Source: Mytilus edulis
Lineage: Eukaryota; Mollusca; Bivalvia; Mytilida; Mytilidae
Direction: 5' to 3'
Assembly: GCF_963676685.1 (NCBI RefSeq)
Contig: NC_092349.1
Span: 37,864,293-37,928,292, forward strand
DNA: 64,000 bases
The notes below the pieces were generated by a model. The model searched no databases, was not told where the DNA came from, and worked only from the letters and a program-made list of their open reading frames with translations. Positions 22,906 through 34,570 of this stretch are shown here, one piece after another. Position 1 is the stretch's first letter, and every line of letters starts with the position of its first letter. A program made the translations under genes and the position numbers.

Positions 22906-23247
22906 AGGCAGGAAATTGGTGATGGTAGGGAAAATGTAACTTGCAAAACCCAGAATGTTGTATACATTCTTCAGTGTCGATGTGGTATGCAGTATGTTGG
23001 CGAGACAGAACAGCCATTCAACAAACGCATGAATGGTCATTGTAGTGACTACACCTGCAAGCCCGACCTCCCCGTAAGTCGTAATTTAAGATCACATGGG
23101 CACGCCCAAGCTGATCTTAAAAAACTTACCATCACCATCATAGATCACAACGAGAACTGGTCAAAGGCCGACAGACTTGCTCGGGAAAGTTTTTGGATAA
23201 GAAAGCTCAGGACAGTTTCCCCAGAGGGCATTAACGAAAAAACATAG
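22906..23247 (+). pseudogene. GIY-YIG endonuclease domain of a Penelope-like element
   Basis: The frame is open from the stop codon at 22903 and lacks a genuine start. It encodes NVVYILQCRCGMQYVGET (22954-23007), where VYI and YVG are the GIY and YIG strands with a CxC motif before the second. It continues with an FNKRMNGH helix (catalytic-type R) and ARESFWIRKL (catalytic-type E). This matches the C-terminal nuclease of Penelope-like retroelements. The reverse transcriptase part is missing, so this is a truncated copy. Confidence 0.8.
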
Positions 23248-23273
23248 AAGAGTCACTCATTTCCCTACCATCA

Positions 23274-23276
<3 letters not shown>

Positions 23277-23314
<38 letters not shown>

Positions 23315-23400
23315 AAAAGTTCAGAAAAAGCTATCGTTCAATATATATATATATATATATCTCAAACGTTCAGAAAAAGCTATCGATTTATTTTTCATGC
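23277..23400. repeat. (AT)n microsatellite with 60-bp duplication
   Basis: Two TA-dinucleotide tracts are each followed by CTCAAA.GTTCAGAAAAAGC and TATCG, so an AT tract plus flank has been duplicated in tandem. Confidence 0.75.
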
Positions 23401-24040
23401 CCATTTGGAAGTTAAAACCGATGTCTAGTGTATAGAGAGTTCCACGTTCTTTGCACGTTAAGAACCCTTGCAGCAACTCTTTCAGGGGTCCGTAGGTGGC
23501 CTGTTGCAAGGCAGGACAAGGGGCTATAAGGGCCCTTTTTGGCCCCACTCCCAAATTTCATTTAATTTGTCATGTTGTTAGTCTATACCATAGACCTTCT
23601 GAAAATAATTTTCGGTCTAGCTTGTTTATTCTGTTGCCTAGAAACCAATATAATGGCGGAGTTAAACTCATCAAATATGATTAATATACAGCTTTAATCT
23701 ATCTATATTTGAAATTAAACCTGTTTAGCATGTAGTGAACTTTACACTTGTACACTAAAAGTATTACATTTACAATTTTTGCCAAATTCACTGTTGTTTC
23801 TCCCTAGCAACACATATGTGTCCATGGCAACGGCAATTTGTTTTCTATTTTAAAAGATTTAATTTTAAATATGTTGCAACAAAAAGGCAATTTAAGATAC
23901 AAATTGTAAAAAGTAACAAACTCCGAAGTATTTTATGTTAAGGAGAAAAGCAATATTGAAACATCAACAAACAAAACAAAACACCGGGTATTGCTAATGT
24001 ATACAGATTGATCATCTAGTGCCGGGTGAGGTCTCACTTA

Positions 24041-24420
24041 CACTGGGGTAAAGCTGATGACCGTAACTGCATTCACGGTCATCCCAAGATGTCGGATGAA
24101 AAATTAGGTCAGTATTTGTATTGTCTGTTTAAGTGTTTCTAAAGCATTTTCTTTACAAAGCATACATTGGTGCGATGTAAATGTATAAAAGAATTACACG
24201 GAAATCACATATTACTACCGCGAAATGTGTATGAAACAGGGAATTGGATTTGAAAAAATTGTTAAGATGACCGTAAATCGCAAGTAAAATATTTTCAAGA
24301 TGACCGTAACATAAAACAAGGATGACCGTAATTGGTAAAAAGATGACCGTAATTTGTAAAGGATGACCGTAATTTATAAAGGATGACCATCGATTCTAAC
24401 AGATATTCGTATTTCATTAC
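24041..24420 (+). repeat. Left terminal inverted repeat with GATGACCGTAA motifs
   Basis: GATGACCGT occurs at 24056, 24266, 24299, 24321, 24342 and 24362, with a variant (GATGACCAT) at 24382; the last five are spaced 20-22 bp. The first one is mirrored at once by ACGGTCATC at 24075, making a terminal hairpin. Repeated subterminal motifs of this kind usually serve as transposase binding sites. Confidence 0.8.
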
Positions 24421-24949
24421 CTTTTTTGTATCAAATAATTAATTGTGTTGGTATAAAACGTATTTATAAGACTGCATTATCCTATAGGTAGAAGAAAATA
24501 AGACTTGCTTCAAATACATAGTTCACCAACTGTATTAAATCGTATATCCGAATGAAAGAGGAATCTTGCTAGCTTTAAACATGAGCTATCTTGTAGACAA
24601 TGTGCTTACTATGTAAACATTTAAACCTGCCTGTAAAACTATAATCCAAGGAAACAGGTGTAAATATGTTGCACCTGCTTTGCACGATAGTGTTGCATAT
24701 ATATTATTGGAGGGCACCTTTTAAATATACAAGGGGGTTGGATTGTTCAACAATTTTTACATTTCTAAATCTATCCGATGTACAATGTATATAGTACTGT
24801 AAAAAATCTAAATTATACAAGTGAAAATCAAATTATAAATTTAGAAGAACTAACTATAGCATTCAAAAGATGTTCCTCCAATTTTAAAGTCAGTGGCGAT
24901 TATGTCCAAGAGGGGTGTCCAACTGAATTAAAAATGAACTTTATTAGGT

Positions 24950-25150
24950 CGTTTTTTTCTCGTTTGAATTTATTTTACATTGTTATTTAGGGGCCCTTTT
25001 AAACTGGCTATGCGGTATGTACTTTGCTCATTGTTGAAGACCGTCCGGTGACCTATAGTTGTTGATTTCTGTGTCATTTTGGTCTCCAGTGGAGAATTGT
25101 CTTTTGGAGAGTTGTCTAATTGGCAATTATGCCACATCTTTTTTATATTT
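24950..25150 (+). repeat. Dispersed tail repeat inside the TIR element
   Basis: CTCATTGTTGAAGACCGT, GGTGACCTATAGTTGTTG and GAGAGTTGTCTAATTGGC show the family seen at 8080-8350 and 58230-58380. Confidence 0.7.
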
Positions 25151-25479
25151 ATGAACTATTGCCAAATATTGAAGCAAAACTAAAAGAGATAGGGCGATAC
25201 GAAGACTTCATTTCCGTATTGAAATCCTTATCTAATGGAATATTTACTGAACATATTGTTTTTCATTTGTTACGGAATGTTTAATCTCAGTCAAACCAAC
25301 TGAATGCCGAATAAATTTTGCAGTTCCATCGGATCCGGTGTTGTCAATGGACTGTTTGTATATTTCAAGGCAGATGTTAAGATTTTAATCTGATTCCGCT
25401 GTATAATCATATATATGTTTAATCAATGGGTTTTTTTCTTCAACTTTTCGTCGCATCGCTGTCAATTTGTATTATATTC

Positions 25480-26490
25480 TTCCCTGCACAGTTTGGAGTT
25501 ATACAAGGAGATGACATAAGTCCTAACCTGTTAAAGATTTTCATCAATGACCTTCCCAACTATTTGGAAAAATCTCTAGACCATGTAAATATTAATAGGC
25601 ATATTATCTCTAAATCCTTAAAAACTAGTACCGTATGCATGTTTTTGAGCTTGCTATTAAGCTTATTCCTCTATATGGAAGTGAAATTTTGAGCTCATTC
25701 AATCCCTTGATAGCAAAATTTAGATATGGAAACCAACTAATTTGCATGGATAAAATGTATTCAAATTTAACTTGTGAAAAGCAACACAGTAAATTTTGTA
25801 AATTCATTCTGGTCGGCACAAATAAAAACACAAATTGTGCAGCCTTATTTCAACTTGGTTGGTTTCCACTGTACTTTAGTGAGGTCTATTTTGAATTATT
25901 GGCTTGGACTAAAAAATAAGAATAATTTCCTTTATTACAAGATGCCTACCAGCATTCAAATTTCTATATTCTCAGTATAAATCGTCATGGTATAGTCTCC
26001 AACACATTTTAAAAACTCTTCCTGGTTTTGCAAATCTAAATGATTTCAAATAATACCATCAGGAAAATATTGAAAGAGACGTGCATACAAATTTTGGAAG
26101 GATCAACTGACCAAGAAATCAGAAGGAGAGCTCCGCACTTATGTGACAGTTATTACAGTTAAGGATAATTATGGTTTCGAAAAGTATCTATATAAATATC
26201 ATAACAAAATTTTAGCGTAAGAGATCATTACCAAATTGAGGGTGTCATCTCACCATTTGCAGATTAAAATAGAACGACACCAGGGTACTCCTCCAAACCT
26301 TAGACAGTATGTCAGCAATGCAATTCTGGTAATATTGAAAATGAAGTTCATTTTCTCTTTTATTGCACAAAATATAACGAAGACAGACACTGTTTATATC
26401 ACATCTGAATCATGTTCCAATTTCATTAACTTAAATTCCCAAGAGAAATTGCTACAGCTGCTGTCTTGTGAGAACTCAACTGTATGAAAA
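25480..26490 (+). pseudogene. Non-LTR (LINE) reverse transcriptase remnant
   Basis: Broken frames give, in order, GVIQGDDISPNLLKIFINDL (25495-25555), the conserved RT region just before the catalytic box. Then come LIPLYGSEI (25660-25690), CEKQHSKFCKFILVGTNK with LGWFPL (25770-25870), and a C-terminal SSHHLQIKIERHQGTP with a degenerate cysteine region (26240-26360). This order is typical of CR1/L2/Jockey-group LINEs. Stops and frameshifts are frequent. The 3' tail may extend to the AAAATAAAATATTTG near 26825. Confidence 0.75.
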
Positions 26491-27055
26491 GAGTTGTGTA
26501 TATTCCATGTTTAGCAAAATTAGTTATTGTTGTTATTTAAAAAAAATATTTGTTAAGTGACAGGATTCAGTTTTTCTATTTATTTTTGTTCATCTGCTTC
26601 TGACACGAGGAGGATTGCTGTTATTGCCTATCGCAATCAACAATATATCCTACAGCACCGTCCCTTGAGTTGGTGTCTCCTATACAGATGAACAAATTTA
26701 TTGTCATTTGTCTATTATAATATCTGTCACGTTATATAATTTCCAATGTTTGTTGCATATACTTTCATTATTGGTAATTGTATAAATGCCCGCTTTGGGA
26801 CCCTGATTGGTAAAATAAAATATTTGATTTGTATTCAAATTTTAACGTTGTTATCAATAAATAATTTAATTTTGAATGTAACGCGTCTTCTGATTGGCTG
26901 ACGTTATTTTTTTATGAGCCCATAGACATAATTTAGTCATGTGACCGTGACGTCATCAACGTTTTTTCATGGTTCTCTATGGTTTAAAATGGAATTTAGA
27001 ATTTAATTATAAGAAATGACTGTAATATTTTTTCTGTCTATTCGAAATAACATAA

Positions 27056-27358
27056 ACAAGAATGTGTCCCCAGTACACGGATGCCCCATCCGCACTATCA
27101 TTTTCTATGTTCAGTGGACCGTGAAAATGGTGTTAAATCTCTAATTTGGAATTAAAATTAGAAAGATCATATCATACAGAACATATATACTAAGTTTCAA
27201 GTTGATTAGACTTCAACTTCATCAAAAACTACCTCGACCAAAAACTTTAACCTGGCATGGGACAGACGGACGAACGGACGAACGGACGAACGAACGAACG
27301 AACAGACGGACGGACGCACAGACCAGAAAACATAATGCCCATAAATGGGGCATAAAAA
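27056..27358 (+). mobile_element. Pearl-like non-autonomous element, copy 1
   Basis: It runs from ACAAGAATGTGTCCCCAGTA to ATGGGGCATAAAAATG. It has an ACGG/ACGA microsatellite (27265-27320) and ends in an ATGCCC/GGGGCAT hairpin followed by A. Near-identical copies lie at 48078-48370 and 55146-55455. The architecture matches published bivalve pearl elements. Confidence 0.8.
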
Positions 27359-27363
27359 TGTGA

Positions 27364-27407
27364 TGCACACTGTTAAATAACCCGCTACGCGCGTTATTCA
27401 GTGTGCA
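27364..27407. repeat. 44-bp hairpin
   Basis: TGCACACTG pairs with CAGTGTGCA, and AATAAC inside it with GTTATT, around CCGCTACGCGC. It lies immediately after the pearl-like element. Confidence 0.6.
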
Positions 27408-27554
27408 CCAAATTTAATTATTTACGAGAAATATGCAATTTACTATTATTGTCATAAACTCTAAATACGGCAAATAGTTGAAAAGAAATTGATAAAACAT
27501 ATTTATAACCGCTAAACGAACCCCTATTGAGACAAACTCGACAAACAGTTATGA

Positions 27555-27931
27555 ATACAAATATGAATATTTCTTAGAATTGACGGTCATCCTTTAAAAG
27601 TTACGGTCATCCTTAACAATTTACGGTCATCTTTTAACCAATTACGGTCAGCCTTGTTATGAATCGCTAATCCTGTTACGGTCATCTCGATTACGATTTA
27701 CGGTCATCCTAGCGAATTTTTCAAATCCAAATTCCCGTTTTATACACGTTCCTCGGTAGATATTTGTGACTTCCGTGAATCTTTTATAAATTTACATCGT
27801 ATCAAAGTATGCTTTGTAAAGAAAATGATGTAGAAACACCTTAACAGACAATAAAAATACTGACCTAATTTTTCATCCGACATCTTGGGATGACCGTGAA
27901 TGCAGTTACGGTCATCAGCTTTACCCCAGTG
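27555..27931 (-). repeat. Right terminal inverted repeat
   Basis: Read on the minus strand this repeats the left end in the same order: CACTGGGGTAAAGC, the GATGACCGT/ACGGTCATC hairpin, GATGTCGGATGAAAAATTAG, then an array of GATGACCGTAA-type motifs (one reading GCTGACCGTAA). It diverges from the left end at scattered positions, so insertion was not recent. Confidence 0.8.
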
Positions 27932-28136
27932 ACTTATCAGTGATTAGAAGAAGAATATAAAGACAAGAACACATATTTAGTGCTAAGAAATCTTAATATT
28001 AATTATCTAAAATAAATAGATACATACATTAAAGGGTGTTTTTAAATGTCGGTGTATTTCCATTACAGTGCTTATGTTTCAGTAAACTGGACCCCTGTTG
28101 TGTTCACTTATCGCTACACTGACAACAGGTATGGCC

Positions 28137-28172
28137 TAAATCCCGTGGTCAGAATTCTGACCACGGGATTTA
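28137..28172. repeat. Perfect 36-bp palindrome
   Basis: Each 18-base arm (TAAATCCCGTGGTCAGAA and its reverse complement) meets at GAATTC with no loop and no mismatch. A weaker inverted pair, CCTGTTGT/ACAACAGG, lies just upstream (about 28094-28128). Confidence 0.85.
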
Positions 28173-29265
28173 ATAATTCGACGAGACTAGTACATCATGG
28201 GCTATGTTTAATTATATATTATACTGATAGCAAATCAAAGAAAAATTAGCACATTTATTACCCTACTGAGTTCTTAAGGGAATAAAAGATGCCGTCTCAG
28301 TTTGTCAAGAACATGTTAACACGCTCGTTGGTCATTTATCTGCGCTACTACCATGGGGTAAATTAACAGATACTTGTTTATCTTGGGCATCGCAGTATTA
28401 ACACTCGAGGTCAATTTCCTATCACTTTAATTGGCCAATTTTATTAGCGAATCGTTGAATTTGTAAGACTCATCCAATTAATGCCAGTGTGACAATAGCT
28501 CCAACCCGTTCCTTCGGTGCAAAGCTATAGATAGAACGGCGGACCAGTTTAATGTTTCAGTTGGGGTTGGAGGGGGGCACTTCTATTTACATATTGATAG
28601 GACGTGCCTCCGGAATAGTTCACCTTTTTCAGCTTAAAAAAAAGTGAAAAGTTAAGAAAACTATCAGATATATATGATAAGGACAATAAAGTTCCCATAA
28701 CTTATTTGACTGTCAACTTGTTTAGTGTTCCTGCTGTGTCTTTATCAACCAATTTTTCTCTTTTGACACTTAAGTATTCATCTTTTATATAAAACCACAT
28801 GAAACCAAATCAATATGGGAAAAGGTTACTTTTTTTCCTACGCAATATATGAAAAGGTATATATTTTTAAAATCTAAAACAGGGTGAGGTAACAAAACAG
28901 TAGCACCCATATAAATTAAGTATTGAAGTACATCCCCACTCCCCTCTAGACATATGTAGAAGATCGTTAGGGTTGAGTTTTCGAAATTCATCTTATTTTT
29001 ATTATCTATTTCAGACGTCCAGATAACCATATCATTCTATAGCATTACAAAACTGGTACATGCTACTATCTCAAATAAATCTTAAAATTTTTCTGTATTC
29101 ACGATATATATTATTTGTTTTATTGTAATTCTTGTCACTGTGACTAGTTTATTTTTCGCCTTCACTAATCTTAGTGTCCTATGACTTGGTCTTTGATTAT
29201 CATGACAATATTCATTATATATACGTCATTCTTGTTGTGTCTTTAGTACATGGATGCCCAAATGG
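28173..29265. other. Intergenic stretch without recognised features
   Basis: AT-rich sequence. No exon, RNA gene or clear repeat boundary was recognised in this part. Confidence 0.4.
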
Positions 29266-29420
29266 AAAGACTAACAAAGGCCAGAGGATCCTGAATTGGG
29301 TCAGGCGCAAACATCTGCGGGCTTAAACATGTTATTTTGAGATTTTAAACCCCTCCCCCTATACCTCTATCCAAAGTAGAAAATTATCAAACACACAACA
29401 ATACGCACAGTAAAACTCAG
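29266..29420. repeat. Dispersed repeat (second half of the 2045-2440 family)
   Basis: AAAGACTAACAAAGGCCAGAGG through CAACAATACGCACAG matches 2270-2410 closely. Confidence 0.7.
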
Positions 29421-30076
29421 TTCAAAAGAAGTCTGATGTCAGATTAAACTACCTTGACTATTTCCGTTCTCTTACCATCAAATTGTATAAAGACACGTCC
29501 AATTGGAATATAGGTAGTTTCATTTTCAAAATAAATTTTGTGTTTCTCGCCAATTATGTAAATTTAAGCAAAATAATCTTTTAAATTCGACCCCCCTTTT
29601 TTCTAACATAAATCATGGGTCCGACCATAATACCAGAGAGAGAAAATTGTCCCATTCAAACAACAGATTTTGAATTGATAATTAGCAGAAACATTAGAAA
29701 TGTACAGATTTTGTTATATTGAAGGTCTATATATCCAAAATTTCATAACGAAAAAGAAAATGTCCTCAAAGTTGTTATTGACTCCCTTACACATGTAGTT
29801 CATTGCGGATTTTTTAAAGAAATTAAACTAGACATACTTACGGAAATAATATTAGGATTACACGTTAAATTCATAAACAAAAAAAATAAAGTTCCTATAG
29901 GCATAAGAATGTATAAACTAAACTTTGTCAGATGAATAGGTCCAATTTGGACGGCAAATTTCAGCTTTTTCTTGCACCAAAAAGATTTTTTATCCGAAGT
30001 TTGATATTTATGAACTTGTCAAAATGTTAAAATTTCTAATTTGTGCAAGCATGGTGCGGTGAGGATTTCTTTTTGT

Positions 30077-30438
30077 CGAGTATCAAGTATCGAGTAACAA
30101 AAAGTGAGTATCGAGCTATAAAAAGTGAGTATCGAGTTACAAAAAGCGAGTAGCGAGTAACAAAAAGTGAGTAGCGAGTTATAAAAAGTGAGTATCGAGT
30201 TATAAAAAGTGAGTAGCGAGTAACAAAAAGTGAGTAGCGAGTTATAAAAAGTGAGTAGCGAGTTATAAACAGTGAGTAGCGAGTAACAAAAAGTGAGTAG
30301 CGAGTTATAAAAAGTGAGTAGCGAGTAACAAAAACCGAGTATCGAGTTATAAAAAGTGAGTAGCGAGTAACAAAAAGCGAGTATCGAGTTATAAAAAGTG
30401 AGTATCGAGTTATAAAAAGTGAGTAGCGAGTAACAAAA
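30077..30438 (-). repeat. 21-bp minisatellite (ACTCGCTACTCACTTTTT type), array 1
   Basis: About seventeen 21-bp units alternate CGAGTAACAAAAA and CGAGTTATAAAAA cores separated by GTGAGTAG/GTGAGTAT. On the minus strand it is open for 143 codons as a seven-residue repeat, which is a consequence of the 21-bp period and not evidence of a protein. An inverted relative lies at 32959-33300. Confidence 0.85.
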
Positions 30439-31059
30439 GGTACTTATCATTTTTATATCAGCGCATCATAGTTCATTGCTAAGGATATTCATTTTAATTC
30501 ATTAATTTAAATTGATATATTTTGTTTGCCATTTTGAAAGAACTAATGTTAAAGTAATATACTAAAATACATATCATTCTTATAAATGCAGTACGACTGT
30601 GCAAGACCCCCATGTGTGTTTAAGTTTGCTTACGCCCATTTCGTTGTGTCACAGCCAACTACCTTACCCCTAGATGATCATGTGTCTATATTAAACTATA
30701 AACAGAGACATCTTTATTAAAATAGTATGTCAGCTTGAAATTTCCAATTAGTATAAAAAAAATAATGAAAATAATAGTGAAAACCTATCTGTAAAATACA
30801 CCTTTTCTTTACAATTAAGGAACTGAAAATAGATACAAGGAAAGAATTTTACTTTTCAAATTAAATTTTGAATTTGTAAACTTATGACAAAGTTTATAAT
30901 ATGTTATCCTCAATTGGAACTTTAAATAGTAATTTTTGGATTCAAAACCTATGACTGTAATGTTTGCTCTAGTAATGATATAGGTGATGAATTTCATTAC
31001 TTGTTCCATTGTGAAAGAATACTTTTATAACCATACCATAACGCTTGTTTGGAGATGAA

Positions 31060-31310
31060 TTAAAATTGAGAATGGAAATGGGGAATGTGTCAAAGAGACA
31101 ACAACCCAACCAAAGAACAGACAACAGCAGAAGGTCACAAACAGGTCTTCAATGCAGAGCGAAATTCCCAGACCAGGAGGCGTCCTTCAGCTGGCCCATA
31201 AACAAATATCTATACTACATGAACTAGTTCATTGCTAATGAACACCATACTCAACTCCTAAATGTACACAAGAAACAAAAATTAAAAATAATACAAGTCT
31301 AATTAGTATT
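31060..31310. repeat. Dispersed repeat (first half of the 2045-2440 family)
   Basis: AATTGAGAATGGAAATGGGG through AAATTAAAAATAATACAAG matches 2050-2270, interrupted by a few differences. Confidence 0.7.
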
Positions 31311-31724
31311 CTTCTTGACATGCTAGTGCTTTGTATTGGAAAACGAAACAACATAACTCCGGGGAGGACTGAGGCTATAATTTCTATTTGTATATTGGTG
31401 TTTGAATGAAAGATTTTTCATAATTACACTTTGTATTTTTATGAATAAATTTACAAATTAGCTAATTATGGGAATATTTATCAAAACGTTAAGCAATAAT
31501 CCAGGAAACATACACTATATCTGTATTAGTTTTGTTAAAAAATGCATATTAATATTGGTAGTAAGGACCTACATGTAGTTCTTAATTGAGATCCTCATCA
31601 GATATCCCTGGCCATATATTTTCCTTTTTGTCATATAAAGAAATGCTCGAATTTAATATGTACGTACGGGAAACAAGGAACATTATCCCCAGACAAAAAA
31701 AAATGATTCTAAATACATAGATAT

Positions 31725-31860
31725 AGGAAAATGTGGTATATGAGTGCAATGAGACAGACTCTCCATCCAAGTAACAATTTATAGAGGTAAATCATTGTAG
31801 GTAAAAAAAAAACAGCCTTCAACCCTGAGCCTTGGTTCACACCGAACAACAAGCTACACG
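31725..31860 (-). repeat. Dispersed tail repeat, reverse orientation
   Basis: ATGTGGTATATGAGTGCAATGAGACA and CAGCCTTCAACC are the reverse complement of the ATTGGC/GAAGACCG tail family. Confidence 0.55.
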
Positions 31861-32097
31861 TTCATAAAAGATGAATTTTATTACAAAGGATAATCATCAT
31901 GAATTATACTGGAATTGTCCTTTGACCTCACTGATATTAATATGTTTATGTGTTGATCTGTGATGGGTATATATGTTAATGAAATCCTTCACCGAATACG
32001 GGACCACAATATTACTAGTGGTAGACCCCAATGTTCAACAGTCTTCAATTTCTACCAAATATGGGCTGTCAAAAAAAAAATGCTAACATTTCAATTT

Positions 32098-32260
32098 TCA
32101 ATAACAGTTAACAGCAAATATATTATCACAAAAACAGATAACAAAAACCCTAATAGTCCAATAACAGCTAACAATGAATAAGACAATAACAGCTAACAGC
32201 AAATATATTTTCAGAATAACAGATAACAAAGAATCAATTTGGCCCATAACAGCATAACAG
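32098..32260. repeat. Degenerate AACAGATAACA/AACAGCTAACA tandem repeats
   Basis: AATAACAG-TAACAGCAAATATATT occurs at 32100 and again near 32186, with several shorter AACAG-TAACA units in between. Confidence 0.55.
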
Positions 32261-32269
32261 TTAAACCCC

Positions 32270-32430
32270 TTGCTCCCCTCTTTGGTTGCCAATGAGACAT
32301 ATCTCCATCCATGACAAAATCTCTTCAATGTAAGAAATTATAGGTCACAGTACAGCCTTCAACATGGAGCATTGGCTTGTGCCGCAAAGTATGCTGTAAC
32401 CCCCCCCCCCCCCTCCCCCCCCCCCCCAAC
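32270..32430 (-). repeat. Reverse tail repeat ending in poly-C
   Basis: GGTTGCCAATGAGACATATC and ACAGCCTTCAACATGGAGC are the reverse of the dispersed tail family. A run of about 28 C with a single T follows at 32400-32428. Confidence 0.6.
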
Positions 32431-32958
32431 TTCACATGTAAAACAATTCAGATGAGATTAAACAACACCCAGATTTAAATACGAAATCATCAATGTTAAA
32501 ACATGTATATATGAATCACAGTAACAAGAGACAACAAAAATCATAGATTTCTTACTTGGAACAGGTAATTTAGGAAACCGTATATATATTTAGGGAGGTT
32601 AAAAGTATGTGCAGGATCTGTCCCTTTCCTCTAACATAGGACAGTGGCATTACCGGTACAGCACAACATAAGAACAACCAAGTAAAACTCTGAAGAGAAC
32701 AGCTTTTAAGTTTTAACTCATCGGGTCGATACTAAGCCAACTATAAACAAATAATCAGGTTAGATGACGAAATAAAAACATTTATCCTGATTTAGAGTAA
32801 TTTATAAATAAAGTAAAACGACTATCCTTTGCAATGAATTCATATAAAATAGCAAGGTATCAAATTGTATTGAAAGCCTTCAGAATTAGTAAGTAATGAA
32901 AAGGGAAACAAACCATGAGATGATCATTCGTTGAAAAACCAAAAATATAAATGGTAGC

Positions 32959-33300
32959 TTTTGTTACTCGATACTCACTTTTTATAACTCGATACTCGCT
33001 TTTTGTTACTCGCTACTCACTTTTTATAACTCGCTACTCGCTTTTTGTTACTCGCTACTCACTTTTTATAACTCGATACTCACTTTTTATAACTCGATAC
33101 TTGCTTTTTGTTACTCGTTACTCACTTTTATAACTCGATACTCGCTTTTTATAACTCGCTACTCACTTTTTGTTACTTGCTCCTCACTTTTTATAACTCG
33201 ATACTCGCTTTTTGTTACTCGCTACTCACTTTTTATAACTCGATACTCACCTTTCATAACTTGATACTCGCTTTTTGCAACTTGATACTTGCTACTCGAC
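32959..33300 (+). repeat. 21-bp minisatellite, array 2 (inverted relative to 30077-30438)
   Basis: About sixteen units of ACTCGATACTCACTTTTTAT/ACTCGCTACTCGCTTTTTGT type. Both arrays border a GGTGCGGTG segment (30053-30062 and 33315-33324) and a GTCGAG/CTCGAC edge, so they are copies of the same element in opposite orientation 2.5 kb apart. Confidence 0.85.
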
Positions 33301-33689
33301 TAAAAGTAAATCTCTGGTGCGGTGGTCAAAATTTAAAAAAAAACCATCCAAATTTCTGTATTTTTGCTTATTTCCCCAATTATGACGTCATTTGCACCTA
33401 ACATTGTGACGTCATTGAACCTTTTTTCGTCAGATAAAAATATTTTTTTTAATCATTGACTCATATTCTAATAATTTACGGAGAAAAATCTGCTCTGTTA
33501 GAATTTTTAATATCGTGTAAATCTTGGGCCATTTTAGGCCATTATAGGCCCTACTGATCCCTACTCCTTTCTGTCCCTATCCAATAAACCCTCATTTTCC
33601 GGTGGCAGTCCAAATGTCCCCCATCATCATCCCAGATGGCCTCTATTGTGACAAGACCTACCTATTGTACTTATTGTCAACTTGTTCTC

Positions 33690-33746
33690 GTCCTGAATAT
33701 GCATGTAATATTTGACACTGGACGTTAAACAACCAACAATTAATCA
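33690..33746 (+). repeat. SINE-like tail
   Basis: GACACTGGACGTTAAACAACCAACAA is a conserved invertebrate SINE 3' end, related to 14465-14510. Confidence 0.45.
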
Positions 33747-34309
33747 TTTCATGCCCATTTTATATAACCTTAACTGAATTTACAACTTCTTCCAAAGATT
33801 TGATATCCACATATTAATCAATACATAATTTGGATGATCCGAAGGTAGACTATTTTCATCAATTTGTCTATCTGTTATAATACTTCATAGTTTGATGCTA
33901 AATTGTTGAAATCTAGGAGCTTCTGACCTTCCCAGTGGACCCTATACCTGGGTAACCGGAATAACGACTCCAGTTCATAAAATTCTGTCCTAGGACTATT
34001 GAAATGTAAAGTAACGCCTTATGTATACCTTAGAATTTGGAATTTCTCGTTATTGGTCTACTGCTGTTAAGATTCATCCAATCATTTTAATATACCATTA
34101 TTGGAAAGAGTTCGGCATAAAAAATATCAAACCATATCACTTTAACTATTAAATATTCATGCCCAACCGTTACATTAGTGCATTTCACAATTATTTTTTG
34201 TTTTTAAGCAAAAAAAAGGTCAAAAAATTTGTATTCTAAGCCCCTCTTTCAAATATCCTGGAAACGCCCCTGGACTTTTATTACGGCTTGCTTAGGTCAT
34301 TGGGCGTGA

Positions 34310-34570
34310 ACGCGCAGTCTAGATATTTGGAACTTGCCGACCTTTAATTTGAATCGGCAACTTTCAATAATTCCATACACTATATATAGTTGATATATTG
34401 CTTTTATTATTTGAAAAACGGAACAAAACACACAAAAAAAACCCCTGAACATTGACCAATGAACCATGAAAATGAGGTCACGGTCAGATGAAACTTGCCA
34501 GACTGACATGTACCCCTTACAACAATTCCATACACAACATATGGTTATGGTTATGGATAATTGAGATATG
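34310..34570 (+). repeat. Fragment of repeat A
   Basis: TGACCAATGAACCATGAAAATGAGG, ACATGTACCCCTTACAA and CCATACAC...ATATAGTTGA identify internal units of repeat A. Both ends are missing. Confidence 0.65.

Larger units (their letters stand above)
24041..27931. mobile_element. 3.9-kb element with ~380-bp terminal inverted repeats and 5-bp duplication
   Basis: The ends CACTGGGGTAAAGC and GCTTTACCCCAGTG are perfect inverses, and ACTTA flanks both (24036-24040 and 27932-27936). The inverted similarity extends about 380 bp inward on each side (see separate entries). The 3.1-kb middle contains a dispersed tail (24950-25150), a dead LINE (25480-26490) and a pearl-like element (27056-27358), but no recognisable transposase. 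It is therefore non-autonomous, or lost its gene. A 5-bp duplication with CAC ends is compatible with Transib-like transposases, but the family is not established. Confidence 0.8.

Noticed and set aside
24041-24100. Hammerhead core in CTGATGACCGTAAC at the TIR end
   Set aside because: CTGATGA is present, but the following hairpin is not followed by GAAA at the required place.
30019-30450. 143-codon open frame on the minus strand
   Set aside because: It is created by the 21-bp minisatellite, a multiple of three without stops. The inverted array gives similar frames, and no non-repeat coding sequence is attached.
30077-33300. CRISPR-like regular repeats
   Set aside because: The units are contiguous 21-mers without unique spacers in a eukaryotic setting.
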